DNA of 64,000 nucleotides from Catenovulum sp. 2E275. GTDB taxonomy: Bacteria > Pseudomonadota > Gammaproteobacteria > Enterobacterales > Alteromonadaceae. The DNA lies in assembly GCF_025515275.1 (NCBI RefSeq), contig NZ_JAOPFU010000001.1:1-64000 (forward strand), in the 5' to 3' direction. The first letter of the stretch is position 1, and each line of letters opens with the position of its first letter. The notes beneath the pieces are model-generated. The model was not told the DNA's origin. It did no database searches and saw only the letters and a program-made list of their open reading frames with translations. A program made the translations under genes and the position numbers. Below are positions 46,068 through 54,517 of this stretch, piece by piece.

Positions 46068-47423
46068 TCAGACTACAGTGATAATGACTCTGCGATATGC
46101 ATATAATTGAGGTTCACCATCATCAATAATTGACAATATAATATGTATTTCTTTCCCTTTGGCATCGCTTGGGATCAATAAGTGGGTGTTAACCTCGGTC
46201 GGCTGTAAGATCACAATTTCTTTTTGATAATCACTTGCTTCTTTATAAAACTCCCATGAATATTGAATTTTATCTCCGTCAGGGTCTGAACTTTCACTAG
46301 CAGACAAAAAAATTGAATCACCAGCTTTTGCTTTAACATAAACAACTTGCTCAGATTTAATTCCGTTAACAACTGCATACGGATGATGGTTTGCATCCTT
46401 ATACTGAGCTGATATTGTCCAGTCCATACGGGCTTGAAAATCATTGTTGTATGCAGTTTTCCAACGGCTAATTGCTTTGCCACCTTCCGCTGCATCACCA
46501 TACATGTAATAAGGATCGAATAACTCATCCTCTCCTTTCATACATTCCATGCCTCGTATAGCAGGCTGCTTTTGCTTAGCAAAACGACCTCCCCAACCGC
46601 CTTGAGCTACTTTATTCGGATCATTTAAAGCTGGGTTTATTAAATGCATAAATGCGGGTGTATCACCTTCAGTTGCCCATTGGCGATTTGGGTAAGCTCT
46701 TCCTAAAGGACCATGCCTTTGGATATGTTCTGCTAAATAATCGTCAGACGGTTGCCAGCTATAGACGGCGAGGCTTCGAATATATAAAAGTTCAGGGAAT
46801 GTTTTCGCTATCCAAGTACCAGCATTATCTTGACCTAGTACATCATATACTCGAATTCGTTTAATAATCTCCGAAAACTCTGTATCAGTCCGATTATTTT
46901 TTAAATCCCATAAAGATTGAGCTATGGTGTTACACCCTCCCCAACAAGTTAACCACAAAGGTCTGGTATCTTTTTTATCTATTGCAGCGATAATCAAATC
47001 CGATCCGGGAGAATTTTTTCCTGTACCTACATCACTCATCCCATAACCAGTTTGTCCCATAACTGAAACTGATTGTAAAAATTCAGGGGTAGGAAAGCCT
47101 TGTGCATGTTGGATGAGGTTTGGATACACTTGATCATACACTTGTAAAATTTTATCGACGTAATCAGTATTTTGTTGAGACTTTTTCCAGCAACCTGTTG
47201 AAGTAATAATTCCCTCAATATCAACTTCGTTAGCCATAACTAATTGCCGAATTAATGATTGTTGATCATCTGGATCAGCCCCCATATCAGTGGTATGAAT
47301 CACTCGAGCTTTTGACGTGACCAAATTTTCGTTTCCAGATTTAGTCGATTGGGAACTACAACTAACTACCAATATCGTTAATACGAATAAGTTAATAAAG
47401 CATATCTTTTTTTTATTAATCAT
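46068..47423 (-). CDS. DUF1593 lipoprotein, nucleoside-hydrolase-like
   Basis: A 451-residue lipoprotein (VVSCSS). The N-terminal domain (about 40-330) has RVIHTTDMGADPDDQQSLIRQL, the DUF1593 version of the aspartate cluster seen in nucleoside hydrolases, and LTCWGGCNTIAQSLWDL. The C-terminal part (about 350-451) is a PKD-like beta domain with SASESSDPDGDKIQYSWEFY. Relatives are often annotated as cellulose-binding Sde182-like proteins, but the chemistry is uncertain. It is the last gene of the xylan operon, 29 bases after the GH115 gene, so a role in xylan side-chain or oligomer hydrolysis is a fair guess. Confidence 0.82.
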   Translation of the reverse strand: MINKKKICFINLFVLTILVVSCSSQSTKSGNENLVTSKARVIHTTDMGADPDDQQSLIRQLVMANEVDIEGIITSTGCWKKSQQNTDYVDKILQVYDQVYPNLIQHAQGFPTPEFLQSVSVMGQTGYGMSDVGTGKNSPGSDLIIAAIDKKDTRPLWLTCWGGCNTIAQSLWDLKNNRTDTEFSEIIKRIRVYDVLGQDNAGTWIAKTFPELLYIRSLAVYSWQPSDDYLAEHIQRHGPLGRAYPNRQWATEGDTPAFMHLINPALNDPNKVAQGGWGGRFAKQKQPAIRGMECMKGEDELFDPYYMYGDAAEGGKAISRWKTAYNNDFQARMDWTISAQYKDANHHPYAVVNGIKSEQVVYVKAKAGDSIFLSASESSDPDGDKIQYSWEFYKEASDYQKEIVILQPTEVNTHLLIPSDAKGKEIHIILSIIDDGEPQLYAYRRVIITVV

Positions 47424-47452
47424 ATATAAATTTTCCTATTCACTAGATTATA

Positions 47453-50400
47453 TTAGTGATGAATAGTGGGTGAGATACTCTGCTCAAGGTTTAGAATGAA
47501 CTTATCCAGTACAACACCAGGATCCACCATCCAGACTTTTATATCTTGAATACCGGCTTGATTTATTTGATGCTCAGATATACCAATTGATACAGCTCTC
47601 AAAGTATTTACAGTCCACGAAGTAGAATATTCTTTAGCGTACAAATCAATAATTTGTGGATTTTCTCCATTCAGAGATATCGCATATCGAACACCTTGAT
47701 GCTCAGAAGTAAGTTTATGAGTTGGTAAAGCATGCGTATGTATTTTTATTTTTCCAGTACTAACTGTATAAAATTGATAACTCAAAGATGGACTTTGATT
47801 TTTTAGCTGAGTAACATCAAAGCTAGCGACTGTAAAAGGTTGAGTAGTCATAGCATGCTTTGAAGCCGCAGCAGAATTTAACTGATACCAGTAAGTTCCA
47901 TTTTCCCCATCAGTTTGAGAAATATAGTTTTCAGCTTCTATTTCAACTACGTTTTTATTCTCAACCGCTATTTTTAAATTATTTGTTACTACGTTTGTCG
48001 GATTAAAAATATTAAGTGTAATATCATATTCACTATTTTTATCGGATATGGTTATCTTTGCTGGTATATCTTTACCGCTAGGTGCTAACTCCCAGTCAAT
48101 ACTGACAATAATCCGATTATCATTTTGACCGTTTGTTTGGCTTAATTTGACCCATGATTTATTTGCAGTTGCAGACCAATGAATCGGCTGAATACCTTTG
48201 TTAAATACATCAATAAAGCAATGAGTATCTGCAATTTTGTTAAATAAAGGTAATAGCCCTGTTTTGCCTTGTTCGAGTGGCGCTGCATTTCCCTCAATAG
48301 CAACCAATAGTTGGCCTTTGGTTTGCGCCTGATAACTGCCGACTTCCGGCATACGCCAAGGGTTTTGAGTTTCATAGGCCCATTTTGGTAAATCGGTTAC
48401 AGGCATAGGACTTATCATATATTTCCATTTACCATCGGAATTGATTTCATTATAGAATTTATTTTCGTCCATTAAGTCGTTATGCGCCTCTCTAGCCTGC
48501 TCTGCTAATATATGAGTCGCAGCACGCTCTTGTTTTGCCCATAAACGACTCCGTTCCGCTAATAATTCCTTTTTATTAATCAGATATGTAGCCCTTATCG
48601 GATATAATACCATTTGATAAAATGAACTTTTATAGGTTTTAGCTAAGCGTTGATAAATTTGGTTAGCAAGCTCAGTGGTTTTTTCAAACTTGTTCAATCT
48701 TTGCATTGCTTCATCACCTTTTGCGATCATACTGAAAGTATTTGAACCACTAGTATGCATATGCTCTGGCCGCTTAACGATATTTAAGCTGAAATAGCTT
48801 TGCATAACGTTCGCAATATCTTTAGCATATTCTTGACCAAAAGTTCGTTCTGCCCATTGGCTAAAATATTTATGTTGGTCAAAATTTCTGAATGCTTCAG
48901 GATTTCGAGCCATGCGTAGGAAGAATTCAGTGCCAAACTCATGTGGTTTGATATCTCCAACATTGACAATCCACATTTTATTAGCATTAAAATCCCAAGC
49001 TTTGATCATTTCAGCATATGTCATCCCCGGCGGGGTACTATTAAACCAAAGATAGCTAGCAGGTACACCCCAATATGAAAGATGGTAATACACACCTGAA
49101 CCACCACTACGTTTTTGCTCTTCAGGTGTTGAAAGTTGGCGAATATATCCATGATTATCATCAGGCCACACAATAATAACGTCATCTGGCAACTCTAAAC
49201 CTGATTGATACTGCACTAGGGTTTCTTTGTAAGGAATAAAAATTTGTGGTATTTCTTTTGGATTATGGTGTACGTGTTCTGAGATCATTTTCCGTTGGTC
49301 TGGGATAATATCATGCTGAATCTTTTTTGCTTTTCCTTGTTCTGTTGTGCCTTCAGGCGCCAACATACCTACATCTGTACGACCACGCATTCCAATCGTA
49401 TAGATGTTTTCGTAAGGGGCTGTTTCTTTAACTCGATTTTCCCAAAGCTTGTATATAGTGCTCTGATTCGTCCAATAATTATATTCACCATGTTCATCAT
49501 TTTTGAACTCATGGCTATTAGTTAACATGGGCTCGTGATGCGATGTACTGATGATAATTGCATATTTGTCAGCCATTTCTTTATTACCTGGCATTAAATA
49601 AAATGGTGTCGTTTCACGAGGAAATTCATGCATTCCAGGCCAAATCATATTCGCATGTAACCTCAGTAGCAATTCATAAACAGAGGCATAAGTTTTAGGG
49701 CCAATATTTCCTATTTCTGGTTCAAATGTTTTACTTGCCCAAGGCAATAATCCCCAGTCTTCATCATTGATAAAAATACCGCGATACTTAATACCTGGTG
49801 ATCTTTGAATGTATTGACCGGCAACATATAAAGCGGTTTTTTTGGTTGTAGGGACATCTCCCCAAAAATGCCAAGGTGAAATGCCGATTGCCTCAGATAG
49901 TGCAAATACTCCATAAGCAGTACCGCGTCTATCACTCCCAGCGATCACTAATGCTTGGTCTACGTCTTTAAATGGATTTTGAACTACTTTCGCAAAATAG
50001 GCCTCCCATTTACCAGAAATAGTAGAAACATCTAATTTGTTACTTGCTATCAGTTCATCAATCAAGGGGTTGTCACCAATAGTACCAATAATAATTGCAT
50101 TTTTATTATGCGGCTTTGTTGTTAAAACCTGTGCTTTGCTACCAGTAACAGTCTCTATATCCTTTGCCAATGCATTAGCGGCTATTGAGACGACTTGTGC
50201 GTCAAATTGACTATAATAGATTGTGGAAGCTGAGAAGTTGTCTGCAATTTTAATAGAATTTTTTGTTTCGGATGATGTTATTGGCATAAACGGAATAGTT
50301 AAGTAATCGGTTTCCTGAACCAACTGCATACCGTCATAAGGCTGCCACTTACTATCAGAGGCATATTTAGAATTGGGGCTACCTTGCTCATGACTATTTA

Positions 50401-50479
50401 TAATTCCGCACCCGCTTAATAAATTAATAAAAATATAATATGCAAATAGTTGCGCTTTTTTAGTACAGAATATATTCAT
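47453..50479 (-). CDS. GH115 xylan alpha-1,2-glucuronidase
   Basis: A lipoprotein of about 1008 residues (lipobox LLSGCG). Family GH115 removes (methyl)glucuronic acid from internal xylose units of long xylan. Typical segments are GTAYGVFALSEAIGISPWHFWGD, YRGIFINDEDWGLLPWA, LRLHANMIWPGMHEFPR and VIVWPDDNHGYIRQL, followed by a helical region and a C-terminal beta domain near 870-1000. The frame opens at a TTG at 50503; the ATG at 50479 gives a compact lipoprotein signal and is preferred, though no strong ribosome site is seen. It complements the GH67 enzyme in the same operon. Confidence 0.92.
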   Translation of the reverse strand: MNIFCTKKAQLFAYYIFINLLSGCGIINSHEQGSPNSKYASDSKWQPYDGMQLVQETDYLTIPFMPITSSETKNSIKIADNFSASTIYYSQFDAQVVSIAANALAKDIETVTGSKAQVLTTKPHNKNAIIIGTIGDNPLIDELIASNKLDVSTISGKWEAYFAKVVQNPFKDVDQALVIAGSDRRGTAYGVFALSEAIGISPWHFWGDVPTTKKTALYVAGQYIQRSPGIKYRGIFINDEDWGLLPWASKTFEPEIGNIGPKTYASVYELLLRLHANMIWPGMHEFPRETTPFYLMPGNKEMADKYAIIISTSHHEPMLTNSHEFKNDEHGEYNYWTNQSTIYKLWENRVKETAPYENIYTIGMRGRTDVGMLAPEGTTEQGKAKKIQHDIIPDQRKMISEHVHHNPKEIPQIFIPYKETLVQYQSGLELPDDVIIVWPDDNHGYIRQLSTPEEQKRSGGSGVYYHLSYWGVPASYLWFNSTPPGMTYAEMIKAWDFNANKMWIVNVGDIKPHEFGTEFFLRMARNPEAFRNFDQHKYFSQWAERTFGQEYAKDIANVMQSYFSLNIVKRPEHMHTSGSNTFSMIAKGDEAMQRLNKFEKTTELANQIYQRLAKTYKSSFYQMVLYPIRATYLINKKELLAERSRLWAKQERAATHILAEQAREAHNDLMDENKFYNEINSDGKWKYMISPMPVTDLPKWAYETQNPWRMPEVGSYQAQTKGQLLVAIEGNAAPLEQGKTGLLPLFNKIADTHCFIDVFNKGIQPIHWSATANKSWVKLSQTNGQNDNRIIVSIDWELAPSGKDIPAKITISDKNSEYDITLNIFNPTNVVTNNLKIAVENKNVVEIEAENYISQTDGENGTYWYQLNSAAASKHAMTTQPFTVASFDVTQLKNQSPSLSYQFYTVSTGKIKIHTHALPTHKLTSEHQGVRYAISLNGENPQIIDLYAKEYSTSWTVNTLRAVSIGISEHQINQAGIQDIKVWMVDPGVVLDKFILNLEQSISPTIHH

Positions 50480-50524
50480 ATTTTCATGTCTTATTTTATT
50501 CAATTAATTTCTTAAAAGTGAAGC

Positions 50525-50558
50525 TCTTTAGCCTGCATTATTTATGACAGGCTAAAGA
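50525..50558 (-). other. Hairpin between GH43 and GH115 genes
   Basis: TCTTTAGCCTG and CAGGCTAAAGA pair perfectly around 12 bases, 15 bases after the GH43 stop codon. Only a weak T-rich stretch follows, so it may be a partial terminator or an mRNA end stabiliser inside the operon. Confidence 0.55.
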
Positions 50559-50572
50559 AACAGATTCAGAGC

Positions 50573-52288
50573 CTAAAATTTCCTTGCATGTAGCCCTAGC
50601 ATAGATCCAACAAAACCTCCGACTTTTTCTGTGCTTAAAATGGTTGCATCTGCACCCATTAACACAGGTTCAGTTACTTTATTTTGACGATAGCTAAAGT
50701 TGATTTGGTCTTTATCACCCGATATAACCAACTCAATTGCAGCAACTTGATCGGGTAAATAAACATGTTTAAGCACTTGCCGTTTGCCTTCAACAACAGA
50801 CTCAACAAATAAGCGGTAAGCTGTATCTATTTTTTCTAATCCCAAAAAATAATGAAATTTTTCATTTTGATAAGCCGTGATACCGAGTTGTAAACCTGTT
50901 TGTTTTGGTAGGAGAACTTTTGTACTTGCTTGATAAGTTTGATGCTGAACACGTCTTGCTAAATAAACAGGCTGCTCTAAACTCATCAAATTTTGTTTAT
51001 TTGCTTTTAATTGCGCATATCCATTATTTAACCTTAACCAACTAGCATTATTGTGACTACCTAACCAACTCCAATTTAAATCAAGTCGTTTAGTTTCAAA
51101 TTCATCCGTCCAACTAAAATTACCAGTTGTTTGCTCTGCATGTGTAATTTTTTCACCACTGGTAGGCTTTTTAAGACGGTAAGGGATGGTTTCACCTTTA
51201 GGTAAAATTTCTGGCCAACCGTCATTTGTCCAGGTTACAGGTAATAAAAAGGTTTCACGCCCAGTATTGTACAAGGTTTTGTTATATGAACGAGTTGCTA
51301 AAAATACAGCCCACCATTGCCCTTGCGGAGTTTTAATTAAATCAGCATGCCCAGCGGTTGTAATTGGATCCGGTCGGTCTATATCTAAATCTCGTTGAGT
51401 CAAAATGGGGTTAGCTTGATAAGGGGTAAAAGGTTCATTTAAATCTTTGGTTCTAAACACCACCGCTGAATGATTATAGCCTGTCCCTCCCTCTGCACAG
51501 ACTAAATAGTACCAACCATTAATTTTATAAATATGAGGGGCTTCTATCCAGATTGGTTTTTTACTGATGTCTGTGCCACCATCGACAATTAATTTTCTCG
51601 ATTCTGGTTTTACTTTTTGGGCAACGGGATCATATTCCCATAACCAAATCGCTCTATGACCTTCATATAAAGGTTTACCCAATGGGGCATCATTATGCGC
51701 AATATAAACTTTACCGTCATCATCAAAAAAGATATCTGGATCAATACCACCTACCTCCGGTAACAGAATTGGTTTTGACCAAGGTCCTGCAGGGTTTTGC
51801 GCTGTAATGATAAAGTTTCCCCCTGAATATACAGCAGTAGTAATAATATAAAACAAGCCATTGTGATAACGGATAGTAGGTGCATAAATACCACTGGATA
51901 CGTCGATACCAGATAAATCAAATTGGTTATCTCGTGTTAAACCATGGCCAATCAGAGTCCAATTAACCAAATCCTTACTATGAAAAATCGGTAACCCCTG
52001 ATTATAAGCAAACGATGAAGTAGCAATATAATAATCGTCGCCTTTACGGGTAATACTCGGGTCAGGATAAAAACCTGAAATTATTGGATTTTGAAATTCG
52101 TCAGCAGCAAGTGGTTGGTTAAAAACAGTGTCGTTACCTTGATATTTAAACCAATCAAAATAAGCGGTATCAGCTTGTTGATTAAATTTAAGATTCGGAT
52201 CAGATTCAGTTTCGTTATTTGAAGAGCAGCCAGCCAGCGCCAATAAGGCGCAAACTGACAATACTTTTAGAGGTTTTAAATATCTCAT
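50573..52288 (-). CDS. GH43 beta-xylosidase / arabinofuranosidase
   Basis: A 571-residue lipoprotein (LALAGCSS). The five-bladed propeller (about 65-370) carries the three acid residues: Asp in FYPDPSI, Asp in GGIDPDIFFD and Glu in WIEAPHIY. A C-terminal beta-sandwich (about 380-570) is the GH43_C2-type domain common in beta-xylosidases. It would cut xylooligosaccharides or remove arabinose; the two cannot be told apart from sequence. It follows the GH67 gene by 41 bases. Confidence 0.9.
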   Translation of the reverse strand: MRYLKPLKVLSVCALLALAGCSSNNETESDPNLKFNQQADTAYFDWFKYQGNDTVFNQPLAADEFQNPIISGFYPDPSITRKGDDYYIATSSFAYNQGLPIFHSKDLVNWTLIGHGLTRDNQFDLSGIDVSSGIYAPTIRYHNGLFYIITTAVYSGGNFIITAQNPAGPWSKPILLPEVGGIDPDIFFDDDGKVYIAHNDAPLGKPLYEGHRAIWLWEYDPVAQKVKPESRKLIVDGGTDISKKPIWIEAPHIYKINGWYYLVCAEGGTGYNHSAVVFRTKDLNEPFTPYQANPILTQRDLDIDRPDPITTAGHADLIKTPQGQWWAVFLATRSYNKTLYNTGRETFLLPVTWTNDGWPEILPKGETIPYRLKKPTSGEKITHAEQTTGNFSWTDEFETKRLDLNWSWLGSHNNASWLRLNNGYAQLKANKQNLMSLEQPVYLARRVQHQTYQASTKVLLPKQTGLQLGITAYQNEKFHYFLGLEKIDTAYRLFVESVVEGKRQVLKHVYLPDQVAAIELVISGDKDQINFSYRQNKVTEPVLMGADATILSTEKVGGFVGSMLGLHARKF

Positions 52289-52329
52289 TATTTTACCAAT
52301 GTTTTAAATTCAAAATATAAAACTTGAAT

Positions 52330-54504
52330 TTATTCACCTTGCCCCGGCGCAAACGGGAATTGCATGGCTTTATATGCTTCTAATGTACCCTTTGGTTTCT
52401 CTAATCCTTCAGGTATAGGCTGATTAGAAAAAGTTTGGAAATACAATACACAAGCATTGCGCCACCATATTGCTTCTTTTAAATGGATAGTATTAGCCAT
52501 TTGCACTTGTTTAAATTGCAGCGGATCAATTTGGCCTTTTAAACTGTCCCAACTTTGATTAATTTGTGCAACTTGCTCAACCCCTAAATAATACCGGTGA
52601 ACGATTTCATTCCATAAGGTTCTACCAGAAGACTCCACTTTGTAATCCCAAGGTAAATGATGGAACCATAATAAATATTTTTCTGGCGTTGTTTTTGGAT
52701 CTGCTAATTGCTCTTTTAATGGTGAAAAATATTGTTCAACTGCATTAACACCACTTGGTGAACGATCAAAACCAATACCGTCTTTTGCCGCTCTGTGATA
52801 ATAAACCGGATTCCAATCCGCTCGGCCTAAATCATCAACCCAAGGGCCCGGACCATAATGATGACCAGTGCCCATAATATGATGCAAGCCTAACGGCGTC
52901 ATATAGTTTACAGTTGCTTCATGCGATAACATCATCATCTCAGTGACCTTTTTAACAACCGCTGGTTTATTACTCAGAGTCATTCTAGTCCACTCTTCGG
53001 CAACCTGCTCTGCACTGATATTATAGTCCCACGCCATGCGGCCAAATACATACCAGTTAGATTGCAAAATAATATGTCCGGTCCAGTTTCTGTCAGAGCC
53101 AATATTAGACACCCCTGCCATACCGGTAATGGGATAATCATAAACTTCACCTGCCACTACTTTACCAACAGTTGACCCTTTACCTTTTGCATAGGTATCT
53201 GTTTTTAAGACTTCTTCATACATTGGTCCTAAATAAACAAAGTGGGTACTAAATCCTAAATACTCCATAGTGATTTGAAATTCCATCATCATTGGAGTTT
53301 GTTTAGTTGCCCCAAATAATGGACTAATTGGCTCTCGTGGTTGAAAATCTATTGGACCATTTTTAACCTGCACCATCACATTTTCACGGAATTTGCCATC
53401 TAAAGGTTTAAATTCTGAATAAGCTTGTTTCGAGCGCTCTTCATTTTTTTCATTGGCGTAAACAAATGCCCGCCACATCACAATACCGCCATGTGGTTTT
53501 AATGCATCTGCCAGCATATTTGCGCCTTGTGCGTGAGTTCGGCCATAATCGCCCGGACCAGGCTGCCCTTCTGAATTTGCTTTAACTAAAAAGCCGCCAA
53601 AATCTGGAATCAGCTGATAAATTTCAGCAACTTTTTTATCCCACCATACTTGAACATCTGGATTTAGCGGATCTGAATTTTTTAAGCCACCCAATGTTGC
53701 AGGCGAATTAAATTTAATCGATAAATAAACTTTTAACCCATAAGGGCGAAATAAATCTGCCAGTGCTTTTACTTTTTCAAGATAAGCGGGGGTCAGCATA
53801 ATAGGATCAGCATTTACATTATTTAATACTGTGCCGTTAATCCCAATAGAAGCATTAGCGCGCGCATAATCTGTATATTTCTGATATTTGTAGTCTGGCA
53901 ATTTATGCCAGTCCCAAATTGACTCGCCAGCAAAACCGCGTTCTACATGCCTGTCTGGATTATCCCAGTGGTTTAAGACCCGCACTTTGGTTTTAGGTGC
54001 AGTTGCAACATTGATATGACTTAAATCTGACTCTGTTTGTACTAAACGCAATAAGGCAAATGTACCGTACAATGCACCTATATCCGTATTAGCTGCAACG
54101 AGTACAACTGGCTTGTTGTTATAACGCATTTGACGAATGACATAGCCTTCATCCCCTAACTGGCTTAGCTGCTGATTTACCTCTGGTAAAAATTGGCTGG
54201 CCGTTTTAGCAGTCGCAACCACTAAATTCGCAGAGTTTAAAACGGTTGGATTAGATGCTTGTAATAAACCATTAAAGGCATAATCTAATTCATCACGAAT
54301 AATCTGACTGGTTTTGGAGTTCCCCTCGACATGCCAATTTACCAACCATTTTTTATACTCAGGTAAAATACCTTGATTTTGAATGGGGTCATATTTTAGC
54401 CACAACCGGTAGCCATCTTCACCTGTTACAATACTGGAAGCATTTGCATAAAGCGCAGTTAAGCTCATTATGCATACCCACACCATAGATAATAATTTTT
54501 TCAT
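52330..54504 (-). CDS. GH67 alpha-glucuronidase
   Basis: A 724-residue exported enzyme that removes (methyl)glucuronic acid from the terminal, non-reducing xylose of xylooligomers. Catalytic-region motifs are present: GGFLVKANSEGQPGPGDYGRTHAQGAN (acid glutamate), MVQVKNGPIDFQPREPISPLFG (Asp) and MMEFQITMEYLG (Glu). The C-terminal helical domain with HHLPWDYKV is intact. The frame opens at 54534 inside the GH2 gene; the ATG at 54504 begins the signal peptide, 13 bases after the GH2 stop. GH67 is often cytoplasmic, so the signal peptide points to periplasmic action here. Confidence 0.93.
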   Translation of the reverse strand: MKKLLSMVWVCIMSLTALYANASSIVTGEDGYRLWLKYDPIQNQGILPEYKKWLVNWHVEGNSKTSQIIRDELDYAFNGLLQASNPTVLNSANLVVATAKTASQFLPEVNQQLSQLGDEGYVIRQMRYNNKPVVLVAANTDIGALYGTFALLRLVQTESDLSHINVATAPKTKVRVLNHWDNPDRHVERGFAGESIWDWHKLPDYKYQKYTDYARANASIGINGTVLNNVNADPIMLTPAYLEKVKALADLFRPYGLKVYLSIKFNSPATLGGLKNSDPLNPDVQVWWDKKVAEIYQLIPDFGGFLVKANSEGQPGPGDYGRTHAQGANMLADALKPHGGIVMWRAFVYANEKNEERSKQAYSEFKPLDGKFRENVMVQVKNGPIDFQPREPISPLFGATKQTPMMMEFQITMEYLGFSTHFVYLGPMYEEVLKTDTYAKGKGSTVGKVVAGEVYDYPITGMAGVSNIGSDRNWTGHIILQSNWYVFGRMAWDYNISAEQVAEEWTRMTLSNKPAVVKKVTEMMMLSHEATVNYMTPLGLHHIMGTGHHYGPGPWVDDLGRADWNPVYYHRAAKDGIGFDRSPSGVNAVEQYFSPLKEQLADPKTTPEKYLLWFHHLPWDYKVESSGRTLWNEIVHRYYLGVEQVAQINQSWDSLKGQIDPLQFKQVQMANTIHLKEAIWWRNACVLYFQTFSNQPIPEGLEKPKGTLEAYKAMQFPFAPGQGE

Positions 54505-54517
54505 ATTTAAAGCTCTG

